Below the pieces are notes generated by a model that made no database searches, was not told where the DNA came from, and saw only the letters and a list, made by a program, of their open reading frames with translations. This document shows positions 32,525-42,660 of a stretch of 64,000 nt of DNA, piece after piece. The stretch spans positions 1,349,001 to 1,413,000 of the forward strand of contig NC_010575.1 of assembly GCF_000165395.2 (NCBI RefSeq), in the 5' to 3' direction. The number at the start of each line of letters is the position of its first letter. The first letter of the stretch is position 1. This stretch comes from Babesia bovis T2Bo. Taxonomy: Eukaryota; Apicomplexa; Aconoidasida; Piroplasmida; Babesiidae. A program made the translations under genes and the position numbers.

Positions 32525-35500
32525 ATGATATTCAAGAGATGGTCACGCAAAGGGGATACCCCTGGTACCTTCAGGAAGTTATATTATTACGATGACCTGC
32601 ATCCGCTAAGATACTTGTGTATGTCATGGGTATATGGATGGGTAGATTATATTGCTAAAGGTAAATGTGACCTGGAATCCCTTCATCCACTACCCAAAGC
32701 TGACCGACTTTCCGAATGGCAACAAACATTCTCCAAATACATCAGCGATGGTGTTTTGCAATTGGAGCTCACCGAGTCCAGAGCTTCGGAGTCAACATCG
32801 AAGGGCCAGAAAAATAGTTGCAATCACACCATCTTTTTGAGAGCAATGGTTCTAACATTTTGGCGCCGTGGGTTGTTAACGTTGCTTGGTAGCGTCTGCG
32901 TAAGTATAATCAGTATGACTACAGCTATTCTCTTGAAGTATCTGTTTGATATTCTTTCCTCTGATTCCGAAATGCACACGCGGTCCCTTGGGAAGATTGC
33001 TGCTATTGTGATGGTAGTGGTTCTGGTTGAATCCTTACACTCTACTCTGGACCAGCATGTACAATTGTACGTCAGCAGGTTGCAAATATGCATGGAAGCT
33101 TCCATAGCTATCACATTGTTTCAACATGGATTGTGTTACCGTAGAAACTATTCTCTGACACTTAAATCGCGTGATAATATGGAGTCGTGCAATCGTGTGT
33201 TGCATTACAATGATGGCTTTGAAAACAAATGCTCAAGGAATTCACTGTCCTGTCCTGCTCAACGTCATCAAAACCGTGAACTGCCCCCAAGCATGTATAC
33301 TCACATGGTTCTGGATGCTACTGCCATAACATTAGCTGTGGATTCTGTCATATCTCTGGTGAAATTTTTATGCAGTTTTATTTCTGGCGTGGCATTTGTA
33401 AAGGCGGTAATGGATTTCCCTATTCTGCTGCCTACGATTACCATAGTTATTGCCGTCGTTTCTATGATATTCATAGAGTTGATAAATGGATCTCTGCGAA
33501 ATTATTCGCTGGAATCAGTTGATTCACGTATAGCCGTCAGCTCTGATGTATTGGGAAATTTGGAACTGTGCACTGCCATGGGAGTGGATGATGTATGTTA
33601 TCGCTCCATAGAATATAGCCGTCAAGACGAACTGTCGGTGCTAAGGATTAGTTTATTCTTACGGTTCCTATCTCGGAGTGTTGAACGTTCTGTAGGGATA
33701 GTTTTGTTTTGGGTTTTCGTGTTTGTTTTCAACAGGGAAGTAACAAGAGTAGAACCTGGAGGCGCATTGAAATTTCAATTGAGTGAACTTATCTCACTGA
33801 TTTTCATTATAACTAACATCGTGGTGTCATGTAAACATCTGCCAAGAGCTTTTCGCCAATTCATCGAGTCTGCCACTTCCTATGGTCGCGTAGAATCATT
33901 TTTACGCAACTGTTCACCAAATTTTTATCTGGACATAAGCTTGGACGAAAATGATACTGAACGGGTTGGTCAACAAACTGTACCTAGCGAAATGTCAGCT
34001 GATACATTGGTTTACTTCAAAGATGTATCTTTCAGTTATTATTCAACACGGAAACAATTGTTGGATGAAGCAAGCCCCAATACGATGCCTTTGCTGAAGT
34101 CACTGAACTTTATACTAAAACGCAAAGATATTTGCATAATAACTGGTAACCAAGGCAGCGGCAAAACTAGTTTTATTAAATCGATCCTTGGGGAAATGAC
34201 CTTGGTTTCTGGTAGTATGGCAGTGGCACCCTTGTCCACTGGTATGCCCATTTTTTACAGCTCACAAGATATATGGCTACCAAGAGGGACTATTCGATCT
34301 GTTATCACCTTTGGCTACACCTTTGACGAAGAAGTTTATAATCAAGTGTTACGCAGTGTCGAACTTGAATCAGATATACAATCTTGGCCAGACGGAGATT
34401 CACGTGTCATTTCTGAGCAAGGTTACTCACTGAGTGGTGGGCAACGTGTTAGAGTGGGTCTGGCTAGGGCCCTTTATGCATATATGATATTCAGCAAAGC
34501 TAATGAACAACTGGAGAACCGTTGTTGCTTCCTTATGTGCCTAGATGAACCATTAGAAGGACTAGATATGGTCGTTTGCCAAACCATTATATACAGACTA
34601 TTCAATAGAATAGATGGATTATTGGTACGTGATGATGTTGCTGTGGTCATGTCCATATCAAACATGTCGCTTGATATTGGTATGCTACGCGATTCGCCTA
34701 AATCCTTAGTAAAGATGGGCATTTATGTTATTGAAGACAATCAGCTGAGAGAGCTTGAGGCAATTGGTTATGAGCGCAATCCAGTAGAAAATAAAACGAA
34801 TTCCATTTCAGATCTACCCAAAGAAACTAACGCCTATCATTCATTTAATAGAATGTCTCAAAGGTTAAGTTGTGGCACATTACTATCATTAAAAATGAAT
34901 GACCCTGTGAGCCCAAACGATCTCGGCAACATGGATGACGCTCAATCGAATAGTCAGGAATGTGATAATACGACATTTTCCTACACGTGGAGCGCTTATA
35001 GAGTGTACTTAAATGCAGTGAGTCATTTGTTATTCACGGTTCTGATGATATTTCTTGGATTAAGCAATGTCATGGTTAACTTGAAACTTTTGGTGACTGC
35101 CAGATGGGTAGATGGTATGCGTCGTGTAAAATCATCTGAGAGTATAGCAGCCCTAATGTCACATCACCAAATACATTACTTCTGGATCACATTGTTGACT
35201 TTGTCGTCGCTTGTGTGCTTTGTTATATTGATTTTTTCGGTAGTCACCACAAGCTTGAAAGGTTCCAGGTGTATTCATACATTCGCAATTAAGTCTATTT
35301 TTCAAAGAACATTTGGGGAATTTGAATTCAAAGAACGTATAGGTTCTTTAATGACATTCCTCACAAGTGATATTCATATAATTGACGAGATGATTGCCAG
35401 CTACCTATATGAATCTACTTTCTCTCTCCTTGCGTTCTTGATTAAGTTAGCAAGCTTATTCTACATTGTACCTGTCGCTGTTCCAGTGCCATTGGTAACC

Positions 35501-37195
35501 TTCTTAGTATTGTACTTCTGTGTTCATCGCAAAGTTTTGCGTTCGGCAAAGATTTTGCAACGCTTGATGTTGGATGCAAATAGCAATGTCAATAGCGTAT
35601 ATAACGAGGTGATCTCAGGGTCTTCAATATATCGCAGCTTTTGCAAAGAAAGAATGTGGCTAAATGATGTACGGTTACGATCGGAAGAATACTACCGTAC
35701 ACTGTTTTTGAAGGCAGCTTATACGACATGGGTATCCTTAATAACAAGGCTCAGTGTATCGGTGATGATTGCCATTTTCATAGCGATACCTATATTGCGT
35801 TCTTATTTGGGCCATACTGAATTAAATGTAGCACACCTGGGAGTGGGAATGTCAATGTGTCTGGGCTTCGGTCATAGTTTACAGTGGTTGATCATCAATT
35901 ATGCCCATTTAGAGAAGTACATGTGTTCTGTAAGACGATTTGAGGATTTCTTTTTGAAAGAAGGCGTATCATTGAAGCAGAAATTTGAAAGCATGGATGA
36001 ATCTATCATATCAGGCTCCAGATCGCCTGACAGCTCAAATATCAGACAAATTGGCAATGAAATTGGAGCTGGCCATTCAAATGGTATTCAATATTCAGAA
36101 ATTGATAAATCAGATCCTTCTGTTACACTCGAGATAAACGAAATACAAAATGTTATTTATGACGATGCTGAAGTAATGGAACAATTGCTTCATAGACGAC
36201 GGATGGAATATCGTCTTTTCCAGTTTCGACGTTACACTTCAGTATATGGATGGTTCTTATATAAACCTAGAATAGATATGTTAGATGCTTCGCCTTATCT
36301 GTCACCGAACACCACTTTGGAATTGCGTGGTGTCGCCGTGGTTGCCGACTCATCGGATGATTCCATTAATAAAGTATATCGGTTAAAGCCCATAAGTTCT
36401 GGCGCGGTTAAAGGAGATGTTATCGGTATCATAGGCCGTACAGGTGCTGGCAAGAGCACATTGCTTAGTGTTATACAAAATGTAGTGCCCGGTAGATTAG
36501 GTTCCGTTATGTTAAATGGACACGATATAAACATGATTCCACGTCGTATATTGCGGCATTTGATTGGAGTATTGCCTCAATTGCCTTACATATTTAAAGG
36601 TTGGACTCTGAGACGTTTTGTCGATCCTCGTATGATGTACTGCGATGATGAAATCATGGATTCCATAGAACGTTGTGGATTGACAGACCTGGTCAACGTT
36701 TTTTCACGTTCGGAAATCTTAGATACCGTGCTAATATCTGACAACATTACTGCTCGTCGTAGACTCTTCCTGGCTGCACCGCTTGGGCCATTGACTTCTA
36801 ATCCATGTGAACAGTGTACCTGTATTATTTTGAACCCAGAATCGTCAAACGATCGTCAGGTATTATTATCCTCATCACAGCAGCGCCAACTTATGTTTGC
36901 AAGGTTGGTGCTCTATCGTAATACATTCCGCATCCTTCTCATTGATGAACCTCCATGGACAAATAACGGTGCCCTAGATATAGAAGATATGCCATCGGCC
37001 ATTGCATCTGAACAGTCAATAAACTCGCTAGTACGACGTTACTTCTCACATTGTATCACATTCATTGTGGCTCATGATCGTCATGCATTACAATGTTGTT
37101 CGAGACTGTGGTACGTACAAGATGGGCACGTTAGTGAAGATAAATCTGTTGAAGAACTCCTGAATGAACATTTCACTGATACCCCAAATATGTAG
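32525..37195 (+). CDS. ABC transporter, ABCC/MRP-like full transporter
   Basis: 1,556 residues, one exon, two halves each with a membrane domain and a nucleotide-binding domain. NBD1: Walker A GNQGSGKTS (about 539-547), signature LSGGQRVRVG (about 637), Walker B CFLMCLDEP (about 673). NBD2: Walker A GRTGAGKST (about 1301-1309), Walker B ILLIDEPP (about 1470), H-loop VAHDRH (about 1513). The signature of NBD2 reads SSSQQRQLMFAR instead of LSGGQ, and a segment of about 60 residues (DNITARRR through NDRQ) precedes it. Likely exports organic anions or glutathione conjugates across the plasma membrane or an internal membrane; the substrate is unknown. Confidence 0.88.
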   Translation: MIFKRWSRKGDTPGTFRKLYYYDDLHPLRYLCMSWVYGWVDYIAKGKCDLESLHPLPKADRLSEWQQTFSKYISDGVLQLELTESRASESTSKGQKNSCNHTIFLRAMVLTFWRRGLLTLLGSVCVSIISMTTAILLKYLFDILSSDSEMHTRSLGKIAAIVMVVVLVESLHSTLDQHVQLYVSRLQICMEASIAITLFQHGLCYRRNYSLTLKSRDNMESCNRVLHYNDGFENKCSRNSLSCPAQRHQNRELPPSMYTHMVLDATAITLAVDSVISLVKFLCSFISGVAFVKAVMDFPILLPTITIVIAVVSMIFIELINGSLRNYSLESVDSRIAVSSDVLGNLELCTAMGVDDVCYRSIEYSRQDELSVLRISLFLRFLSRSVERSVGIVLFWVFVFVFNREVTRVEPGGALKFQLSELISLIFIITNIVVSCKHLPRAFRQFIESATSYGRVESFLRNCSPNFYLDISLDENDTERVGQQTVPSEMSADTLVYFKDVSFSYYSTRKQLLDEASPNTMPLLKSLNFILKRKDICIITGNQGSGKTSFIKSILGEMTLVSGSMAVAPLSTGMPIFYSSQDIWLPRGTIRSVITFGYTFDEEVYNQVLRSVELESDIQSWPDGDSRVISEQGYSLSGGQRVRVGLARALYAYMIFSKANEQLENRCCFLMCLDEPLEGLDMVVCQTIIYRLFNRIDGLLVRDDVAVVMSISNMSLDIGMLRDSPKSLVKMGIYVIEDNQLRELEAIGYERNPVENKTNSISDLPKETNAYHSFNRMSQRLSCGTLLSLKMNDPVSPNDLGNMDDAQSNSQECDNTTFSYTWSAYRVYLNAVSHLLFTVLMIFLGLSNVMVNLKLLVTARWVDGMRRVKSSESIAALMSHHQIHYFWITLLTLSSLVCFVILIFSVVTTSLKGSRCIHTFAIKSIFQRTFGEFEFKERIGSLMTFLTSDIHIIDEMIASYLYESTFSLLAFLIKLASLFYIVPVAVPVPLVTFLVLYFCVHRKVLRSAKILQRLMLDANSNVNSVYNEVISGSSIYRSFCKERMWLNDVRLRSEEYYRTLFLKAAYTTWVSLITRLSVSVMIAIFIAIPILRSYLGHTELNVAHLGVGMSMCLGFGHSLQWLIINYAHLEKYMCSVRRFEDFFLKEGVSLKQKFESMDESIISGSRSPDSSNIRQIGNEIGAGHSNGIQYSEIDKSDPSVTLEINEIQNVIYDDAEVMEQLLHRRRMEYRLFQFRRYTSVYGWFLYKPRIDMLDASPYLSPNTTLELRGVAVVADSSDDSINKVYRLKPISSGAVKGDVIGIIGRTGAGKSTLLSVIQNVVPGRLGSVMLNGHDINMIPRRILRHLIGVLPQLPYIFKGWTLRRFVDPRMMYCDDEIMDSIERCGLTDLVNVFSRSEILDTVLISDNITARRRLFLAAPLGPLTSNPCEQCTCIILNPESSNDRQVLLSSSQQRQLMFARLVLYRNTFRILLIDEPPWTNNGALDIEDMPSAIASEQSINSLVRRYFSHCITFIVAHDRHALQCCSRLWYVQDGHVSEDKSVEELLNEHFTDTPNM

Positions 37196-37891
37196 TACAA
37201 CCTTTGAAATATATTATATAAGCGTACTCTGTTTAATTTGGTGTTGTGGACAGCGATAATAGTCCATCCATAATTGAACTATGTAAAAATCATAGGCCAT
37301 CATCATAATAAAGATTTTGTTAGAATAACCCTAACATTCACCTATCCATTTTTGATGCTAAGACCACTACACGTTTCATTGTAATCAATGAAGAAGATAG
37401 GGTAGGATACATTTGTTGCAATATATTGGAACTATCATTGCGAAAGTTCTAACAGATTTAATATGAACAATAATATATCGATACCTCAGTGTTTGACCTT
37501 ATCGATTGACTGTTATTACGTATAGTTTTATTTCATTGCCCAATTATAATGGCAAATATAATCGGTTTGACATACATAACTGACTGAGGATCTACCGTTG
37601 TTACTTCATCATTGTTTTTAAAACACATCAAGTATGAGGATGGGAATGACTCTGACGTGTAGGGGTATCCATTAATTATATAATAAACTGTCAACGGTTA
37701 TTCATGGAGGAGGATGTATATCACGAAACTCTGTAATCTTTTAAATGAGTTATACTATAATCCAAAATAGAGAATGAGCAGTAGGATACTACAATAGTAG
37801 TGATACGATGCATCTACCACGAATGTGAACATAAATGTAACTCCACAGCCAACAAAATAAACATCAATGCAAACAAATTCTGTGATAGCAC
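37196..37891. other. Unique spacer left of the tandem array
   Basis: 696 bp of AT-rich sequence between the ABC transporter stop and the first base that matches the repeat units. No gene seen. Confidence 0.5.
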
Positions 37892-38820
37892 CCCCATCTC
37901 ACTCAGTAAGTATTAATGTGCATTTACGACTCTAGGAATACGGAGCATATATAGCAGTCACCTGTGGCACCACAATAACCATGTCAAGCACTGACCAACA
38001 TTTGGATGTTATTAATATTCACAGCATAATATTGTGGCTCCACAGTATACTATCAGGATTGTCTATAGACTGGAGCTGTGATGAACATAGCCACATCAAT
38101 GGTCCTGGTGTATACCGATGTTATGGTGACATTGACGGGACCAAGGTTACAGTGATGTGAAACGTCTTGACAATGGACACTGTTTTGCTCAGACCTCAGT
38201 AGTGGCATCCGTTGTAACTCTGTAACAGTGTTAGATCACTCCAATGGCGCCATATAGGCTACATTAACAGTCATCAAATGTAAGGCTGTACGTCGGATGC
38301 TCAAGCGGTATAGGGTAACGTTTTGCTACATCGTCTACTATGGATTTAGGTTGCTGGTACGTTTGGAACAGAGTACCATAAGCAATACTGACTTTAACAG
38401 AAGTATTTCACCAGAGTAGCATATAACGCCAAAAGGCGCTTCATGGGACGGAATTGACATGAATGACCAACCGCTAAAATTATAATGTTCTTATGGTTGT
38501 GATTTCCATTGATTAACCGGCTATTACGTCACTAACCGTTTGGGAAACTGTGGAAGGATCTAGTTGTATGTGACTATAGTATGGAGGGTTAGAGACCATT
38601 GGACTTTGCATCGTCCAAGCTGGCATCACACTGCTGAAGTAGTGATTAATCAGCGCATTGTCGAATATAGACGACGATTGAATGATCCGTGATAACATGC
38701 AATGCATGAATCGTCCAATTCCCCAGGTGCATACCACCATATATTCATTATCAATTATTACACCATTTACCAACTGGATCCCTTAGGAAGATATTTGACT
38801 CACCTACAATTTTGTTAAGT
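37892..38820. other. Partial repeat unit: SBP2t upstream region, copy 1
   Basis: Corresponds to the spacer between the 437-residue gene and the SBP2t-like gene in full units. A frame open in other units (66-80 codons) has lost its ATG and gained a stop here, so it is not a conserved gene. Contains the palindrome at 38696-38708. This copy is closest to the copy-5 spacer (for example around 38510-38620 and 57700-57810). Confidence 0.75.
38696..38708. promoter_or_regulatory. CATGCA-A-TGCATG palindrome upstream of SBP2t copy 1
   Basis: Perfect 6-bp arms around one base, 113 bp before the ATG, nested on its right in outer arms GACGATT ... AATCGTC. The same element precedes all five SBP2t-like genes (43588, 48364, 53158, 57880). 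GCATGC-type cores are ApiAP2 targets in Plasmodium; a regulatory role here is inference. Confidence 0.4.
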
Positions 38821-39693
38821 ATGGAAGTAGCAAGGCGTAGCAACGGCTTCCGTAAGGTTGCCAAGTGGATTGTCGGCGCAGTTGTTGTGGCAGGTGCTGC
38901 CAGTGGCAATGTCCTATGCAATGAGGTTTCGGAACCACAACAGGCTGAACTTGGTGAAGTGAACACTGAGGTTAATGTGAATGAAGAAATTAACACCGAG
39001 GTTAAAGATTCAAAGAGCGCTGATGTAAATGTTGCTCACGCCGACATTAAATCCAAAGACCATGGAAATGAATCCGGTAAAAATGTAGCTGCTATTGCTC
39101 AAGATGTGAAGATATCAAGAGAACCGGAGGCTGTAGGTTTTGTCAGCTCTCTTGGCAAAGAGTACACTAACAGAGAAATAGACAACCTTATAGACCGAAC
39201 TGGTTTGACAGGTAAAAAAGGAGTAATCCGGCATATGTTAGGCGTCAGGAGGGCTGAATTATTACGTGAAATGAGGAAGTTCAACAGAATATTAGAATCT
39301 CTTCCAGAAGACATTGCTGTGAAAGCAGGCGCTTATGCAACCTATGATAAACTACCAGCTGATTTAGCTGAAAAAGTGAAATGGAGCCATCTGAATACTA
39401 CTACCTTTGGCCTTTTGGAAAAGGTCCCTCAAAACCTAGCAGATGAAATGATGAAATGTGATATTTACGAAGGATTCCCAGGTACTTTGATCGATAAAAT
39501 CAATGCATTTTTACATCCTGTCGATCCCTCTACTGTGATTAATGATAAAGAAAAAGATGGGAAGAGTGTTGATGGTACACCGGCCACACCGGGAAGTACT
39601 GAAGTTACAGAAGAAGCCGAAGAGAGAGAGGATGCCATAAAGGAGAGTGATGATAGTGTAAACGAGGGTAAGGAGTCCAAAGAAGAGGAATAA
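38821..39693 (+). CDS. SBP2-truncated-like protein, copy 1 (type A)
   Basis: 290 residues from ATG 38821. Signal peptide at residues 1-28 (MEVARRSNGFRKVAKW, then a hydrophobic AVVVAGAASG core). A low-complexity Glu/Val/Asn segment follows, then the type A body: a Gly-Lys-Glu-Tyr-Thr-Asn block, RRAELLREMRKFNRILESLP helix, and repeated LPxDLA-like turns. The tail is acidic and ends KESKEEE. The leader and architecture fit my memory of truncated spherical body protein 2 of B. bovis, a protein family exported from spherical bodies to the infected erythrocyte. The 3' flank keeps an in-frame relic of the type B C-terminus (PWYKFW codons at 39778-39795). Confidence 0.75.
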   Translation: MEVARRSNGFRKVAKWIVGAVVVAGAASGNVLCNEVSEPQQAELGEVNTEVNVNEEINTEVKDSKSADVNVAHADIKSKDHGNESGKNVAAIAQDVKISREPEAVGFVSSLGKEYTNREIDNLIDRTGLTGKKGVIRHMLGVRRAELLREMRKFNRILESLPEDIAVKAGAYATYDKLPADLAEKVKWSHLNTTTFGLLEKVPQNLADEMMKCDIYEGFPGTLIDKINAFLHPVDPSTVINDKEKDGKSVDGTPATPGSTEVTEEAEEREDAIKESDDSVNEGKESKEEE

Positions 39694-40274
39694 TTGGTTG
39701 ACAAAACTACGGAGTTAATACATAATACCTGAAAACAATGGAGATATTGAAAGTTACCAAGTAAACTTTAATCTAAACCATGGTACAAATTTTGGTAATT
39801 AATTGAAGAGGTCATGCCGTTTACTAATGGTAACAGTATTGAATGATAGTGTGGATTCCACAGCGCTAGAGACACGGCTCTCAACGAAGGAATAAAACAA
39901 GTGGTTCATTCCGATGTACATAATGTTGAGCGTATAATTTCTTATTGCATTGATCATGCATTTATACACATGTCTAGCGTTACACATTCCTTATAATATG
40001 TTGCAATATATACGATAAAACCGAGTTCATTTGCCAAATGTTATAAGAAAATGTATAACACGTAGACGCCTAACCCTCGAAATGCCGTTTAAATATAGTA
40101 TGCCAAGGGTACATTGGCTTTTGTGTAGTCGAAGGTGGTAACAGTCATGCCAGGGACAACTATGGGACGTGAGTAAACAAACCTACAATAATGTGCAAAA
40201 CACCATCCCAAGGCACCAATAGTGACTGATTTGGCCATATATGTGACCAATGTGTATCACATAATAAATAGGCT
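39694..40274. other. Spacer between SBP2t copy 1 and 5S copy 1
   Basis: 581 bp. Includes the relic coding end at 39778-39798 and conserved spacer shared by all units. The transcripts of the two flanking genes converge here. No other gene seen. Confidence 0.7.
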
Positions 40275-40389
40275 GCCGGCACCGAAAGGAGTTCCCGGGC
40301 GGTCCCCCACCCCAGTACTATCCCGGCCTAGCGCCGCTTGACTTCGGAGTTCGGATGGGATCCGGTATTTTCGACGCAGTATGGCCGGC
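40275..40389 (-). rRNA. 5S ribosomal RNA, copy 1
   Basis: 115-nt core on the minus strand, reading 5' GCCGGCCATACTGCGTCGAA and ending GGTGCCGGC. The terminal GCCGGC arms pair to form helix I. The internal control region typical of 5S genes is present: GAAGTCAAGCGGC (A box), GGGATAGTACTGGGG and GTGGGGGACC (C box). The mature end may extend a few bases. Downstream in the transcription direction there is no run of four T within about 80 nt (only TTT). The five copies look identical. Confidence 0.95.
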
Positions 40390-41346
40390 AACGATGATGA
40401 GCTCGGATACATCTACATATAGCACGTGGCAGCATTCAATATCCAGGCCATACAATGAATATCACTAACTGTTATACCCATTTGTGGATGTTAGTCAACA
40501 TAGCCTACTTTGCGCTGCTTGTACTAGACTCGTAATCAACAGCATATAGATCAGAACCTTATATGATATGGCGGCATAAAATGTCTTTCTTCATCCCTCT
40601 GTTGTATCATTGCTTGGCGATCATGGTGATGCCTAGTAGACACTGTCATGTGTTGCCCATTGGCAATATGGAATACGACCGGGTAGAAATCTATGGTTGC
40701 CACTGGCCTATTCCAATATCTGGTACGTTACCCAAGTTGTCACCCTGTAAACCCTATGCGTTTGTCTGAGATACTCTTTTCAACTGTGCCACTATCATAT
40801 AGTACTTTGTATTCAACATGGTGGTAGTCTTATGGTCAATCGGTCTTACAGTGACATACCCAATACCGTCCCAAACACCTACAGGTGGAAATCCACCATG
40901 TAAAAACGGAATGACATTCAAGCTGTGCATTGGCAGATACTATAGATGTTTTTCCATACCTAACTGAATATGTTACTAAGTCTGCCAGGACGCATATACT
41001 TATATGGAAACTATTAAGAGTGTCAATATATCTGGGTTCCAATGTCCTGATGTATACTATTCTGCCTGGAGTAATATTCCAATGAATAATCTGGCAAGTC
41101 TAATAACACAGAGTAATATACACTATGGGATGTCTCATGGCACTTGGTATGAAGTTGTTTATATTATTGTAAATATATTTTGTAGCAGTGACACAATGTG
41201 CCGTGAATGCTATCAGCCAACGATATCTAGTACATCAAGTTATCAATCAGCTGTTACAGCGATAATTCGAAATCGAGTTAGTGCCTACCGTAGAATAAGC
41301 AAACCCCCAGGTACAGTCTAGAATGCCTCAATTACAATATATTTAA
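40390..41346. pseudogene. 5S-to-437 gene spacer, unit 1, with gene-like fragments
   Basis: Holds a frame at 40563-40769 (68 codons; the second Met starts a signal-peptide-like MSFFIPLLYHCLAIMVM) and another at 41004-41321 (105 codons, with CSSDTMCRECYQP). Between them are stops in all frames that I could not remove with normal introns. The segment HGTWYEVVYIIVNIF faintly resembles HGWEYVVVNTMKVY of the 437-residue protein, so this may be a decayed relative. It could also be a spliced gene I failed to resolve. Confidence 0.4.
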
Positions 41347-42660
41347 ATGGCAGTTAGGTCCATAGTAAACATGGGCCCAATATGGACTTGCTTGCTACTT
41401 ATATGTCCTAGGCTATCATATGCTCTGGAAGTGGATCTCATGCAACCTACTATCCCCTACCCAGTAGAGAGTTTCGAAGGGAGTTTCTATGGTGGAGGTC
41501 GATTCAGACTGATACATTCAAGTACACCTAGTATAACCCTAGTCAAATATGGTAACCTCACAATCTTCAACAATATGTCTGGCATGAACAACTCATTGGA
41601 CGTATACGTCCAGGAATACAGGCGCGGCATTGGCCTGATTGTGTCCATCATCGATGTGGATAGGACTACTAATGAATCTAGGCATATAAGGCATTTCGAG
41701 ATTGTGGAAGACCAGTTAACATTGATTAACCGCATGAGGAAGCTTGATTTTGTAAATGGGCCCATATCACTGATGATTGACTTGTGGAGTATTAAGTTGA
41801 ACCCCCTTGTAATCAAGACGACCAAGGGAACCAATATACGATACCGTCTGGCTAGGCATTACAATGCAAAATTCAGGGACAGCATAAGCCGTATAAGAGG
41901 ATCTTATGATGTTTTCCTGATATCCCCTATAATGAATATAGACTGGTTGTACCAAACCCCTGGAAGTTCCCAATCATTAATCAGCTCACACAGTATTAGA
42001 GTACATGTGGACGTAGTATTGCAACAATTTACATTGTGGATCAAACATAAGGGTTACGTAGGTAACTACACGTTGAGCCTTCCTCTAGTAGTGAACGGTA
42101 TGTTCAAGGCACAGCACATACTGGACCCTTCATACCGCAATGTCCGCCCTATTCCAACGGGTGGCGCCAGTAGTACAGGTCAACTTGAGATTGACGTTTC
42201 CAGGTTTGAGAATAGTTCGCCCGAGGTCATTGTTGTAGCCAACCTTAGGAGGGGTTGCTGGCTGTACAGGCAATACTGCATTGTGCCGTTTCCGTACCCC
42301 GAACAAGTCGTAAGAGTTATCAACTCACAAGTCCAGACTGTTATTTATGAATCTAGTGGCGTGCTTGTAACGCACGTGGAGGTGTTTGACCACGTTGTTC
42401 ACGGCTGGGAATACGTGGTGGTGAACACGATGAAGGTATATGACACTGATATCAATGACGAGTTTCACACAGAGACCGTGCGAGAGGTTTTCAAGCGTAT
42501 GAGCAGCCAAGGTCCCAATGCATATTTTGACTTGAGCATGATATGTCGGTGCCCGTACGTGAAGATGCTCTATAGCATTAGCATATGGGAACAGAGTTGT
42601 GTCAACGTAGATGTACATGACCTCGTGGAAAGTGACTGCAAAGCCGTAGAGTGCTCGTGA
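41347..42660 (+). CDS. 437-residue signal-peptide protein, copy 1
   Basis: Unknown family. Signal peptide at residues 1-26 (MGPIWTCLLLICPRLSYA core). The remainder has no membrane helix or GPI-like tail. It has several N-x-S/T sequons and is rich in beta-type hydrophobic alternation. Cysteines cluster in the C-terminal third: CWLYRQYC, CRC, a single C, and the end DCKAVEC. That spacing could support a disulphide domain. Strict repetition of the gene in the array with its reading frame intact in all four copies argues it is functional. It alternates with the SBP2t-like genes on the same strand and is divergent from the preceding 5S gene. Confidence 0.8.
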   Translation: MAVRSIVNMGPIWTCLLLICPRLSYALEVDLMQPTIPYPVESFEGSFYGGGRFRLIHSSTPSITLVKYGNLTIFNNMSGMNNSLDVYVQEYRRGIGLIVSIIDVDRTTNESRHIRHFEIVEDQLTLINRMRKLDFVNGPISLMIDLWSIKLNPLVIKTTKGTNIRYRLARHYNAKFRDSISRIRGSYDVFLISPIMNIDWLYQTPGSSQSLISSHSIRVHVDVVLQQFTLWIKHKGYVGNYTLSLPLVVNGMFKAQHILDPSYRNVRPIPTGGASSTGQLEIDVSRFENSSPEVIVVANLRRGCWLYRQYCIVPFPYPEQVVRVINSQVQTVIYESSGVLVTHVEVFDHVVHGWEYVVVNTMKVYDTDINDEFHTETVREVFKRMSSQGPNAYFDLSMICRCPYVKMLYSISIWEQSCVNVDVHDLVESDCKAVECS

